DNA of 64,000 nucleotides from Roseobacter denitrificans OCh 114 (GTDB taxonomy: Bacteria > Pseudomonadota > Alphaproteobacteria > Rhodobacterales > Rhodobacteraceae): positions 2,193,001 through 2,257,000 of the forward strand of contig NC_008209.1 of the NCBI RefSeq assembly GCF_000014045.1, in the 5' to 3' direction. The notes under the pieces are model-generated. The model had not been told where the DNA came from. It was given only the letters and a program-made list of their open reading frames with translations, and searched no databases. A program made the translations under genes and the position numbers. How positions within the stretch are numbered: position 1 is the stretch's first letter; every line of letters starts with the position of its first letter. Below, in pieces: positions 26,498 through 36,119 of this stretch.

Positions 26498-28150
26498 ATG
26501 GCCAAGATGGAACACAATCTGCACCTGAGTGCAGTCGACAAGGACTGGTGGCGCGGTGCCGTCATCTACCAGATTTATCCGCGCAGTTTTCAGGACAGCA
26601 ACGGTGACGGGATCGGCGATTTGCTGGGGATCGCGCAGCGGATGGAATATGTGGCCTCGCTCGGGGTCGATGCAATCTGGATTTCGCCGTTCTTTACCTC
26701 GCCGATGAAAGACTTCGGTTATGATGTCAGCGATTACTGCGATGTTGACCCGATGTTTGGCACGCTCGCGGATTTTGATGTGCTGGTCGAGGCGGCGCAT
26801 CACCACGGGCTGAAGGTGATGATTGATCTGGTGCTCAGCCACACCTCGGACCAGCACCCGTGGTTCATCGAAAGCAAGTCGAGCCGCAACAACCCCAAAG
26901 CGGATTGGTATGTCTGGGCCGACCCCAAACCGGACGGCACACCGCCCAACAACTGGCTGTCGATCTTTGGCGGGCCTGCGTGGCAGTGGCATGCGGGGCG
27001 TCAGCAGTATTACCTGCACAACTTCCTGATCGAACAACCCGACCTGAATTTCCACAACACGGATGTGCAGGACGCGCTTCTGGATGTGACACGGTTCTGG
27101 CTGGATCGGGGGGTGGATGGCTTCCGGCTTGATACGATCAACTTTTACTATGCGGATAAAGACCTGCGCGACAATCCGGCCCTGCCGCCCGAGCAGCGCA
27201 ATGATACCATCGCGCCCTCGGTCAATCCCTACAACCATCAGGAACATCTCTACTCCAAGAACCAGCCTGAAAATATCGCCTTTCTCAAACGCTTCCGGGC
27301 GCTGTTGGATGAATACCCGGCGGCGGCCTGTGTCGGCGAGGTGGGCGATGCGCAGCGGGGTCTGGAACTGTTGGGGGCTTACACCTCGGGGCCTGAAATG
27401 GTGCATATGTGCTATGCGTTCGAGTTTCTGTCCAAGACTAAACTCGATGCCGCGCGCGTCGCCGAAGTCTTTGGCCAGCTGGATATGGTCGGGCCGGACG
27501 GCTGGCCGTGCTGGGCGTTTTCCAACCACGATGTGATGCGCCATTCCACCAGATGGGAGCTGTCACCGGCTGCTGAACGGCTGTTTGCGACCCTGCTGAT
27601 GTGTCTGCGCGGGTCGGTGTGCCTGTATCAGGGGGAGGAACTGGGCCTGTCTGAGGCCGATGTCGCCTTTGAAGACCTGCAAGACCCCTATGGCATCACC
27701 TTCTGGCCTGATTTCAAGGGCCGCGATGGGTGCCGCACGCCTATGGTCTGGGAAATGTCCAACCAGAACGGGGGGTTCTCCGAAGGGTTTCCGTGGTTGC
27801 CGGTCAGCCATGAACACCTCAACCACGCGGTGTCAGTGCAGGAGTCCGAACCCGGCTCCTTGCTGCATCACTACCGAAATGCGATTGCATTTCGCGCCGA
27901 GCACCCTGCGCTGACCAAAGGGTCACACGACGGGGTGCAGGCCAACGGCGATGTGTTGCACTTCACCCGCGAATATGACGGTCAGACGCTCTATTGCGCG
28001 TTCAACATGTCGGACACGCCGTCGTTGCACCAGATGCCCAAAGGCACCTGGCAGGTGATCGGACAGGAACTGGGCAGCGCCAGCGCGTCTCCCCAGGGCC
28101 AATTGCACTTTGGGCCGTGGCAGGTCTGCCTCGCGAAGAAACAAGACTAA
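26498..28150 (+). CDS. aglA: GH13 alpha-glucosidase
   Basis: The 550-residue enzyme has GH13 regions in order: GVDAIWISPFF, DLVLSHTSDQHPWF, the nucleophile aspartate in GFRLDTINF, the acid/base glutamate in CVGEVGDA, and the transition-state aspartate in FSNHDVMR. It has no signal peptide, so it cleaves alpha-glucosides such as sucrose, maltose or trehalose after import. It is fourth in the agl operon, 14 bases after aglG. Oligo-1,6-glucosidase activity cannot be excluded from sequence alone. Confidence 0.93.
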   Translation: MAKMEHNLHLSAVDKDWWRGAVIYQIYPRSFQDSNGDGIGDLLGIAQRMEYVASLGVDAIWISPFFTSPMKDFGYDVSDYCDVDPMFGTLADFDVLVEAAHHHGLKVMIDLVLSHTSDQHPWFIESKSSRNNPKADWYVWADPKPDGTPPNNWLSIFGGPAWQWHAGRQQYYLHNFLIEQPDLNFHNTDVQDALLDVTRFWLDRGVDGFRLDTINFYYADKDLRDNPALPPEQRNDTIAPSVNPYNHQEHLYSKNQPENIAFLKRFRALLDEYPAAACVGEVGDAQRGLELLGAYTSGPEMVHMCYAFEFLSKTKLDAARVAEVFGQLDMVGPDGWPCWAFSNHDVMRHSTRWELSPAAERLFATLLMCLRGSVCLYQGEELGLSEADVAFEDLQDPYGITFWPDFKGRDGCRTPMVWEMSNQNGGFSEGFPWLPVSHEHLNHAVSVQESEPGSLLHHYRNAIAFRAEHPALTKGSHDGVQANGDVLHFTREYDGQTLYCAFNMSDTPSLHQMPKGTWQVIGQELGSASASPQGQLHFGPWQVCLAKKQD

Positions 28151-28176
28151 CCCGCGTCTTGGGAGGGACGTAAGAT

Positions 28177-29274
28177 ATGGCAAATCTCAATCTGACAGAC
28201 GTTGGCAAGGCCTATGGGGGCACTGTTGAGGTGCTGAAAAACATCAACCTCGATATTGAAACCGGGGAGTTGATCGTCTTTGTTGGCCCGTCGGGATGCG
28301 GAAAATCGACACTGCTGCGGATGATTGCGGGGCTTGAAAAGATCACGTCGGGTGAGTTGCTGATTGACGGTCAGCGAATGAATGACGTCCCGCCAGCGCA
28401 GCGCGGGATCGCCATGGTCTTCCAGTCCTACGCGCTTTACCCGCATATGACGGTGCGCGACAACATGGCCTTTGCCTTGAAGCTCGCCAAGAAATCACCC
28501 AGCGAGATTGACGAGGCGGTCAACCGTGCGGCCAAGGTGCTGCAACTGGATGAATACCTTGACCGTCTGCCCAAGGCGCTGTCGGGCGGGCAGCGTCAGC
28601 GGGTCGCGATCGGGCGCTCGATTGTGCGCAACCCCAAGGTTTATCTCTTTGATGAACCGCTCTCCAATCTGGATGCGTCCTTGCGCGTGGCCACGCGGAT
28701 CGAGATCGCGCAGCTCAAGGAGAGCATGCCGAATTCAACCATGATCTACGTCACACATGATCAGGTGGAAGCGATGACACTGGCCACCCGTATCGTGGTG
28801 CTGGCCAACAAGGGGATCGCGCAGGTCGGCACGCCGCTGGAACTTTATGAGCGGCCCGAGAACGAATTCGTCGCGCAATTCATCGGCTCGCCGGCCATGA
28901 ACCTGATGCCCGGAGAGATCGTCCAAACCGGTGAGGTCACGAAGGTGCGCGTTGACACAGGGCAGGGCACCATCGTGGCGGATATCCCGACCACTGAAAA
29001 CGACCGCGGTGCGCGGGTCAACGTGGGCATTCGTCCCGAAGACATGATCGCCACGGAGCATGAGGACTATGCCTTTGCCGGCAAGGTTGAAATCGTTGAA
29101 GCCCTGGGCGAGGTGACGCAGCTCTATTTCGAAAAGAAGGGTGCGGATGACGCAGCCGTCATTGGCAAGCTGCAAGGTATCCATGCCGGGGTGAAAGGGT
29201 CACAAATGAAAATGACGGCTCATGCGGCCAAGGTGCACCTGTTCCAGAACGGTCAATCGCTGCTCTATCGTTAA
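28177..29274 (+). CDS. aglK: alpha-glucoside ABC transporter ATPase
   Basis: The 365-residue ATPase has Walker A (GPSGCGKST), the Q-loop (VFQSYALYPHMTV), signature (LSGGQRQRVAIGRS), Walker B (VYLFDEPLSNLDA) and the H-loop (VTHDQVEAMT). The C-terminal MalK/UgpC-type regulatory domain (about 240-365) includes GIRPEDM. It drives import through AglF and AglG and is the last gene of the operon. GGGAGGG precedes the ATG. Confidence 0.95.
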   Translation: MANLNLTDVGKAYGGTVEVLKNINLDIETGELIVFVGPSGCGKSTLLRMIAGLEKITSGELLIDGQRMNDVPPAQRGIAMVFQSYALYPHMTVRDNMAFALKLAKKSPSEIDEAVNRAAKVLQLDEYLDRLPKALSGGQRQRVAIGRSIVRNPKVYLFDEPLSNLDASLRVATRIEIAQLKESMPNSTMIYVTHDQVEAMTLATRIVVLANKGIAQVGTPLELYERPENEFVAQFIGSPAMNLMPGEIVQTGEVTKVRVDTGQGTIVADIPTTENDRGARVNVGIRPEDMIATEHEDYAFAGKVEIVEALGEVTQLYFEKKGADDAAVIGKLQGIHAGVKGSQMKMTAHAAKVHLFQNGQSLLYR

Positions 29275-29426
29275 GCCTTGGTGCGCATATCCCCTCCCGT
29301 GTCATTATTTCATCGGTGCGGGAAGAGAGGTGACGTTTTCCCCGTTAAATTGTATGCAGCCTGTATTTACTGGGTGTAAGGTATTTTTATTTTAAGGTTT
29401 TGGTTCAGGTCCGAGAGGGGATTGGT

Positions 29427-29822
29427 TTGGGCGACGTATTTGAGGCTTTGATTGTTCTCCTCTGTTTGCTGCAGGCAAAACACATGTTTGCCGATTATTT
29501 CCTGCAAACCAGATCCATGTTGGGCGGACGTGACATCTATCTGCATCAGGGGCGCTTTTTGCACGCGGGCGTTCACGCTGCGGGTTCGGCGCTGGCTTTT
29601 CTCATCATGGGCACCCCGGTGATGTTGATCCTGTTGGTCGCTGTTGGCGAATGGATCGCGCATTATCACATCGATTGGGCGAAGGGGCGCTATACGGCGC
29701 GGCAAAACCTGACACCTGACGATGCCGCTTACTGGCGGGCGACGGGTGTGGACCAGGCGTTGCATCAGCTGACCTATATCATCATGCTTTGGTGCTGGCT
29801 GACATTTGGAATTGCCGGATAA
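29427..29822 (+). CDS. DUF3307 membrane protein
   Basis: The 131-residue protein has three or four hydrophobic segments and the DUF3307 pattern LLQAKHMFADYFLQT, GRFLHAGVHAAGSALAF and EWIAHYHIDWAKGR, with conserved histidines and aspartates. Function is unknown; phages and bacteria both carry it. The start is probably TTG at 29427 because GAGAGGGG lies six bases upstream and no ATG precedes the conserved part. Confidence 0.75.
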   Translation: MGDVFEALIVLLCLLQAKHMFADYFLQTRSMLGGRDIYLHQGRFLHAGVHAAGSALAFLIMGTPVMLILLVAVGEWIAHYHIDWAKGRYTARQNLTPDDAAYWRATGVDQALHQLTYIIMLWCWLTFGIAG

Positions 29823-29980
29823 CTGGTCCGCGAGAGTTAAAAAACTGAAAAAACGGCAGCGCCGGGCCGGGAGACTGTTTGCAGCGCGTCACAGTTTGCC
29901 GCTATAAGGCTAGCATCCGGGCGCATCCTGACCCCAACATATAGACGTCAGATGCGTATCCAAGAGGGGGCAGAGGTAAT

Positions 29981-31795
29981 ATGGCGATGCACAATGCGTC
30001 TTGGGGCAGTCGGAACATCTCTGCGCTGGCATCGGCATTGTGCATCTGTTTCGCAAGCTCTGCTCTGGCCTATGAGGCGACGCTGTCGGGCCCCCTGGAC
30101 GAAGAGCTTGCGGCTGAATTGCAAGGCGGCTCGCTCCTGATCGAACAATCGCTGTTGGAAGAAACGCCGGATGTGCGTGAAATCGTGTCCTCAGCGCAGG
30201 CGGATTATCGTCGCCTGCTGGCCGTGCTCTACAGCAGGGGATATTTTGGCCCCACGATCGAAATCAAACTCGATGGGCGCGAGGCCGCGTCGATTCTTGC
30301 GGTTACGCCGCCCGAACGCGTGTCGGTGGCGACCATCACCGTTGATCCGGGGCGTCAGTTCCGCTTTGGCGCGGTCGAGGTCAGCCCGCTGAACCAAAAC
30401 ACGACCTTGCCAGAAGAATTGGAAAAGGGCGAGGTCGCGCGCATCACCTTGTTGCAATCCGCAGCCGCATCGGCGGTATCGGGGTGGCGCGATGCGGGGC
30501 ATGCCAAGGCCGAAGTCACCGACCAGCAAATCACGGCGCGCCATGGCAGCGCACAGATCGACGCAAAAGTGCGGATTGATCCCGGTCCAAAGCTCAGCTT
30601 TGGCGCGTTGCGCGTGCGGGGCGAGTCGGCGGTCAGTCGAGAGCGGATCATCGAGATTGCAGGGCTGCCCGAGGGGGAACAGTTTTCCCCCGAGGAAGTC
30701 AGGGATGCGGCTGGCCGCCTGCGCCGTTCGGGCGCGTTCCGATCTGTGGCCATGATCGAAGGCGAGGTGTCAGACAGTGGCGATACGCTGCCCATCAATG
30801 TGCGCGTCGCGGATAACAAGCCGCGTCGCCTGGGTTTTGGCGGTGAATTCGCAACGATCGAAGGCGTGACCCTCAGCGGTTTCTGGCTGCACCGCAACAT
30901 CTTTGGCGGGGCTGAAAGCCTGCGCTTTGATGCCGAAATCGGCGGTATCGGTGGAGATACCGGGGGGATCGATTATTTGCTCGGAACCCGCTTTGAGCGC
31001 CCGGCGACATTCAGCAAGGACATCAACTTTTTTGCCTTCGGCGAGATTGAGCAGGAAGATGAGCCAAACTACTTTTCGCGCAGCGTCTCGGTCGGGGCGG
31101 GCATCACGTATTTCGCAACGGATGAGCGCACATACCGCTTTGGCCTCGGATTCAGCCGCGCCACCACCGAAGACGCCTTCGGTGACAGCGATTACACGCT
31201 TTTCCTCCTGCCGGTGGGCGCGACCTATGATTATCGCAACAACGAGTTGGACGCGCGGCGCGGCTATTACGCAGAGGCGAAGCTGACGCCGTTTGTTGCC
31301 TTGTCCGGGACCGACAATGGTTTGCTCTCTGAACTGGATGTGCGCACCTATCTGACCGCTGGCGAAACGAGCCCCACAACGCTGGCGCTGCGCGCGCAAC
31401 TGGGGTCCTTGGCCGGACCGTCGCTGCGTGACGCACCGGCGGATTTCCTGTTCTATTCCGGTGGTGGGGGCACTGTGCGGGGACAGGATTTCGAATCCCT
31501 CGGCGTGGATGTGGGCGGCGGTGACATTATCGGTGGCCGCTCCTTTCTGGGCCTGTCCGCGGAGCTGCGTCTGCGCACGACCGGCAGTCTTGGGTATATT
31601 GGCTTTGTCGATGCAGGCTACATCGGTGAGGAAGCATTTCCAGATGGCTCCGGTGAGTGGCACAGCGGCGCAGGCGTTGGCATCAGGTATGAGACACCGA
31701 TCGGGCCGCTGCGTTTTGATGTTGGTGTACCGACAAGCGGTGATACAGATGGGGAAAGCTTCCAACTCTATTTCGGGATAGGCCAGTCGTTTTGA
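29981..31795 (+). CDS. tamA: outer-membrane assembly protein TamA
   Basis: The 604-residue Omp85-family protein has a signal peptide (ALCICFASSALA), periplasmic POTRA domains (about 40-275, with repeats of the type ITVDPGRQFRFGAVEV and LSFGALRVRGESAV), and a C-terminal 16-strand barrel that ends in aromatic FQLYFGIGQSF. The barrel has the GGGGTVRGQDFESLG motif equivalent to the VRGF/Y motif of BamA and TamA. It helps insert autotransporters and other barrels into the outer membrane with TamB, whose gene overlaps its stop. Confidence 0.93.
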   Translation: MAMHNASWGSRNISALASALCICFASSALAYEATLSGPLDEELAAELQGGSLLIEQSLLEETPDVREIVSSAQADYRRLLAVLYSRGYFGPTIEIKLDGREAASILAVTPPERVSVATITVDPGRQFRFGAVEVSPLNQNTTLPEELEKGEVARITLLQSAAASAVSGWRDAGHAKAEVTDQQITARHGSAQIDAKVRIDPGPKLSFGALRVRGESAVSRERIIEIAGLPEGEQFSPEEVRDAAGRLRRSGAFRSVAMIEGEVSDSGDTLPINVRVADNKPRRLGFGGEFATIEGVTLSGFWLHRNIFGGAESLRFDAEIGGIGGDTGGIDYLLGTRFERPATFSKDINFFAFGEIEQEDEPNYFSRSVSVGAGITYFATDERTYRFGLGFSRATTEDAFGDSDYTLFLLPVGATYDYRNNELDARRGYYAEAKLTPFVALSGTDNGLLSELDVRTYLTAGETSPTTLALRAQLGSLAGPSLRDAPADFLFYSGGGGTVRGQDFESLGVDVGGGDIIGGRSFLGLSAELRLRTTGSLGYIGFVDAGYIGEEAFPDGSGEWHSGAGVGIRYETPIGPLRFDVGVPTSGDTDGESFQLYFGIGQSF

Positions 31796-34700
31796 GATAC
31801 CTGCTGATCATTGCTGTCACCCTGACATGTTTGCCGCTCTCGCTCGTGGCGCAAGAGGATGAGGATGACGGTGGCTTTCTGACCCGCACGATCGAGGGTG
31901 CGCTGTCGGGGGCCGGACGCGAGGTGAACATCGTTGGTTTTGCCGGCGCGCTGAGTTCCGAGGCGACGTTCGAGACCATGACGATCGCCGATGCCGAAGG
32001 CATCTGGCTGACGCTGGAAGAGGTATCGCTGATCTGGAGCCGCACCGCACTGCTGCGCGGACGTCTCAAGGTCGACAGCCTGACCGCAAGTTCCCTGAAG
32101 GTGGCACGCTTGCCCATCGCAGAAGAGCAACCCGTTGAGATCCCACCCGCCGAGGCGGAAGAGTTCAGCCTGCAATTGCCTGAATTGCCTGTGTCGATCA
32201 ACATTGATGCCTTTGAAGTGTCTGAAATTGATCTGGGAGAGCCCATTCTGGGGGTGGCGGCGCGACTGTCCCTCAAAGCGCGCGCGCGGCTGGATGATGA
32301 CGGGCTGTTTCTGGACCTCACGGCTGACCGTATCGACGAGGTCGCAGGTACATTCGCCCTGCGCACAAATGTGGAGCGGGATGGCGCGGAGATTGACCTC
32401 AACCTGACCCTGTCCGAAGCGGCGGATGGCATTACGGCGCAATTGCTCAACCTGCCGGACAAACCATCGGTGGATCTGAGCGTCGCCGGTCTTGGCCCGC
32501 TGGATGACTTTACCGCTGATATCGCGTTATCGACCGCAGGGCAGCCGCGTCTCGCCGGGCAGGTCTCCTTGCGCGCCGAAGAAAGCGCTGTGGTTGATGC
32601 CGGTCCTGACCGCCGCATCCGCGCTGATCTCGGGGGCGATATCACCGCCTTGATCGCACCGGAGTATCAGGATTTCTTTGGCCCCGACGTGGGGCTGAAA
32701 CTGGACACGCTTCTGGTGGCGGATGGTTCCGTTGATGTGCAGGACTTTAGCATCGACGCGCAGGCCGTTGATCTTGCTGGTAAAGTGCGACTTAACAGTG
32801 ACATGTGGCCGAGCTTTGTCGACGTCAAGGGTTTGATTGCGCAGGATGATGGGGATGTTGTCCTGCCGGGGTCGGATGCGGGTGTCACGGTCAGTGCCAT
32901 CGGGCTGGATATCTCATTTGACGAGACGGCAGGGGATGTATTCACGGGTGTGTTTGACATCGACAATCTGCAACACTCGGCGGCACAGGTTGCGCGCCTC
33001 GAACTGGTGCTGGATGGCACGCTCGATGGCAGCGTGGACAGCATCGGCCGCTTTGCCACCGATCTGCGGCTTGATGCGACGGGCGTGGAACTGAGCGATG
33101 AGAACACGGCGCAGGCCTTGGGTGATGCGATAAACGGCTTTGCCACGATCACGTATGTCGAGGATGAACCCATCGAGATCACCGACCTTTCGCTGGCTGG
33201 TCCCGATTTCGGACTGGATGGCGACGTGGTGATCGAAGGGTTGGACGGCGGCTTTCCCACCACCCTTGATCTGGCCGTCGTGACGCGGGATTTATCGCGT
33301 TTTGCCGGTCTTGCCGGGCGACCCTTGAGCGGGGCGGCGGATCTGTCGGTTGCCGGGCGCGTTGTGCCATTGTCCAGCATGTTCGACCTCAAGATCGCGG
33401 GCTCCGCACAGGATGTGATCGTCGATGTCCCGCAGGCAGACGCCCTGCTGACAGGTCGCACAGAGTTGTCACTGGGTGCGGCACGTGATGCCACGGGGAC
33501 ATTCCTGCGCGACTTGTCGCTGCAAAATGATGCATTGGATGTGACGGCCGATGCCGCGCTGCGCAGCATGGGCAGTGAGGTGGTCGCGCGGGTCAGGCTG
33601 TCGGATGTTGCGTTGGTCGCACCACAGTATCAGGGAGCGTTGTCGCTTGATGCGGATGCAAGCCAGTCACAGGCAGGTTGGCAGATCGAAGCCGCGCTCG
33701 ATGCGCCCTATGATGCGCGCGCGGTGGTTTCGGGGCTTGCGACCGGTCCGGACGCCGACCTGAACTTTGACGTCTCGATCCCGGAAATCCAGCCGCTTGT
33801 GCCGGATGCGCAGGGGCCGGTTTCTGCAAAGGGGCGGCTTTGGCAGTCCACCGCCGGCTATCAGATCGACGTCAAGGCGGATGTGCCCTTTGACGGGCGG
33901 CTTGAGGTTCTGGGCCTTGCCACGGGGCCTGACGCGAAAGTCACCTTTGACGCCAGCCTGCCCGATATGAGCGTTCTGGTCCCTGATATCGGCGGACCTC
34001 TGGCGCTGAAAGGCGATCTGGCCCGCGCGGGCGAAGGGTGGGCGGTGGATACGCTGCTCGAAGGGCCGGCGGGAATGACCGCGACGATTGCAGGCACTGC
34101 TGCACAGGACGCGAGCACGGTTGATCTGGACATCGAGGGGGCAGTGCCGCTTGGTCTGGCCGCGCCATTCCTTGCACCGCGCAACCTCGTGGGGCAGGCG
34201 GCCTTTGACCTCGCCCTGCAAGGCGCGCCATCGCTGGAGGCGCTGAGCGGGCAGATCACCAGCAACGGGGCGCAGTTTTCTGACCCGAACCTGCGTCTTG
34301 GGCTGGAAAATCTGGATACCCGTGTCGATTTGCGCAGCAATACCGCTCAGCTGGACGTGGGGGCGAATTTCGTGACCGGTGGCCGGGTCGAAGTCGGTGG
34401 CTCGGTCAATCTGGCCACTCTTGTGGGCGATCTCACGATTGCCTTGCGCGACGCGCTGCTGCTGGATCCCAACCTCTATGCCGCAACCATCGGTGCGGAT
34501 ATCAACGTTGACGGGCCATTGACGGGCGGGGCGCGGATTGCCGGGCAGATTGACCTGAAAGAGGTCAATATTACCGTACCGGGCACTGGTGTGACCTCCA
34601 TCGGCGCGATCCCTGAAATCCGTCACATCGGCGCACCGCAGCGCGCCGCTGTGACCCAGGCCCATGCGGGCGTGTTGCCAAAGGAAGAGAAACAGCAAAG

Positions 34701-35409
34701 CACCGACGCGCCTGCATTTCCCCTCGCCATCGACATCAATGCGCCGTCAAAACTCTTTGTGCGCGGGCGTGGGATCAACGCCGAAATGGGCGGCGATCTG
34801 TCGGTGCGCGGGGATACCAACAACATCATCTCATCAGGCAGTTTCGATCTGATCCGGGGGCGTCTGGATATCATCGGCAAGCGGTTTGAACTGGACGAAG
34901 GGTCGATCCAGTTTCAGGGCAGTGTGACCCCTTACATCCGCTTTGTCACGACCACGCAGACCCCTGAAGGCACGGCCAGCATCACCGTTGACGGTCTGGC
35001 GGATGAGCCGGATATCACCTTCAGCGCCGTGCCCGAGGCCCCGGAAGACGAGGTGATGTCGCTGATCCTCTTCGGGCGCTACGTGTCGGAACTGTCGGCA
35101 TTCCAGGCGCTGCAACTGGCCAATGGCATCTCTCAGCTTTCCGGGCGTGGCGGCGTCAATGTGCTTGGCGGTTTGCGCAGCGGGGCCGGGCTGGACGAAT
35201 TGGATGTCACCACCGATGAGGATGGCGCGACCTCCGTGTCGGCGGGGAAATACATCACGGATACGATTTATACGGATGTGACCAACAACAGCGACAAGGG
35301 CACGGATATCTCGCTGAACATCGATCTGACCAGCGACCTCAAAGGCAAGGCGACCGTGGCTGAGGATGGCGACAGCAGTGTGGGCTTCTTTTTCGAACGG
35401 GATTATTGA
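31792..35409 (+). CDS. tamB: translocation and assembly module protein TamB
   Basis: The 1205-residue protein has a signal-anchor (RYLLIIAVTLTCLPLSLVAQ), a long region of beta-rich repeats, and the C-terminal DUF490/TamB domain (GAIPEIRHIG, FDLIRGRLDIIGKRFELDEGSIQFQG, ISLNIDLTSDLKGKA). A near-repeat of about 78 residues occurs near 640-800 (DAPYDARAVVSGLATGPDA and DVPFDGRLEVLGLATGPDA). TamB-type proteins bridge the periplasm and carry lipid or substrate to the outer membrane. The start is TTG in TTGA, overlapping tamA. Its stop overlaps the end of the convergent flavin reductase by seven bases. Confidence 0.93.
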   Translation: MRYLLIIAVTLTCLPLSLVAQEDEDDGGFLTRTIEGALSGAGREVNIVGFAGALSSEATFETMTIADAEGIWLTLEEVSLIWSRTALLRGRLKVDSLTASSLKVARLPIAEEQPVEIPPAEAEEFSLQLPELPVSINIDAFEVSEIDLGEPILGVAARLSLKARARLDDDGLFLDLTADRIDEVAGTFALRTNVERDGAEIDLNLTLSEAADGITAQLLNLPDKPSVDLSVAGLGPLDDFTADIALSTAGQPRLAGQVSLRAEESAVVDAGPDRRIRADLGGDITALIAPEYQDFFGPDVGLKLDTLLVADGSVDVQDFSIDAQAVDLAGKVRLNSDMWPSFVDVKGLIAQDDGDVVLPGSDAGVTVSAIGLDISFDETAGDVFTGVFDIDNLQHSAAQVARLELVLDGTLDGSVDSIGRFATDLRLDATGVELSDENTAQALGDAINGFATITYVEDEPIEITDLSLAGPDFGLDGDVVIEGLDGGFPTTLDLAVVTRDLSRFAGLAGRPLSGAADLSVAGRVVPLSSMFDLKIAGSAQDVIVDVPQADALLTGRTELSLGAARDATGTFLRDLSLQNDALDVTADAALRSMGSEVVARVRLSDVALVAPQYQGALSLDADASQSQAGWQIEAALDAPYDARAVVSGLATGPDADLNFDVSIPEIQPLVPDAQGPVSAKGRLWQSTAGYQIDVKADVPFDGRLEVLGLATGPDAKVTFDASLPDMSVLVPDIGGPLALKGDLARAGEGWAVDTLLEGPAGMTATIAGTAAQDASTVDLDIEGAVPLGLAAPFLAPRNLVGQAAFDLALQGAPSLEALSGQITSNGAQFSDPNLRLGLENLDTRVDLRSNTAQLDVGANFVTGGRVEVGGSVNLATLVGDLTIALRDALLLDPNLYAATIGADINVDGPLTGGARIAGQIDLKEVNITVPGTGVTSIGAIPEIRHIGAPQRAAVTQAHAGVLPKEEKQQSTDAPAFPLAIDINAPSKLFVRGRGINAEMGGDLSVRGDTNNIISSGSFDLIRGRLDIIGKRFELDEGSIQFQGSVTPYIRFVTTTQTPEGTASITVDGLADEPDITFSAVPEAPEDEVMSLILFGRYVSELSAFQALQLANGISQLSGRGGVNVLGGLRSGAGLDELDVTTDEDGATSVSAGKYITDTIYTDVTNNSDKGTDISLNIDLTSDLKGKATVAEDGDSSVGFFFERDY

Positions 35410-35978
35410 TCGGCAGGTCCGGTGGGCGAAAACTGTCCAAAACGGCTCTGATCAAACAACAGACCGTTCTTGCCATTGGCGCGGTGTACAACGCGGCGCA
35501 CAAGCCCAAGGATCAGGGAGTGATCGCCGGCCGGGTGGATCGCATCCGTGTCGCAATGAAACTCCGCAATGCATCCGCGCAGCGTAGGGGCGCCTAAAGG
35601 CCCCTTATACCAATCAAAGGCGTCAAAATCCGTGCCGTTACTGGCGAAATGGCGCGCCATGCTGAGTTGATCCGCTGCGAGGATGTGAACGCAGAAGTGT
35701 TCAGCGCTCACAAAGGCCGCATGCCGTTTCGAACTGCTGGACGGTGCCCAAAGCACAAGCGGCGGGTCAAGCGATATGGCGGAAAACGAGTTGGCCGTCA
35801 TCCCCACCGGTCCATCGGGCGTCTGGGCGCAGATCACGGTCACCCCGGTTCCAAAACACCCGAATGCGGTGCGCAGGTCACGGCTATGATCCGGGCTCGG
35901 CTCGAAAGCATGGGCCGCGCTCACGTTTGAAACCGCTGTTGACGCAGAGATTTGAGTTCGCACATTCTGATACCGCAT
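35403..35978 (-). CDS. flavin reductase family protein (orphan)
   Basis: The 191-residue protein is a second flavin reductase-like protein in this window, with FGCFGTGVTVICAQTPDGPVGMTANSFSAI, PPLVLWAPSS and AGDHSLILGLVRRV. It supplies reduced flavin to a partner oxygenase, but no oxygenase gene lies beside it. A frame extension to 36104 is open, but the ATG at 35978 gives the usual N-terminal length; its ribosome site is weak. The C-terminus overlaps tamB by seven bases tail to tail, so transcription of each gene runs into the other. Confidence 0.82.
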   Translation of the reverse strand: MRYQNVRTQISASTAVSNVSAAHAFEPSPDHSRDLRTAFGCFGTGVTVICAQTPDGPVGMTANSFSAISLDPPLVLWAPSSSSKRHAAFVSAEHFCVHILAADQLSMARHFASNGTDFDAFDWYKGPLGAPTLRGCIAEFHCDTDAIHPAGDHSLILGLVRRVVHRANGKNGLLFDQSRFGQFSPTGPADQ

Positions 35979-36119
35979 TCCCAATGACGCTCGGAGTGTG
36001 ACGATATAAATTCGAAACCTGTCAGGGCAAGAGGATCCTGCGCGCCAGACAGTATCCACGGCCTGCCGCGCAGCAATTCGGGGTCGTGACATCGCGCGAG
36101 GCACGACCCATCCATATTA

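Noticed and set aside
26444..27544. Minus-strand open frame of 366 codons over aglA
   Set aside because: It is antisense to the GH13 catalytic regions and shows no domain.
33667..34698. Minus-strand open frame of 343 codons over tamB
   Set aside because: Shadow of the TamB coding strand; no motif.
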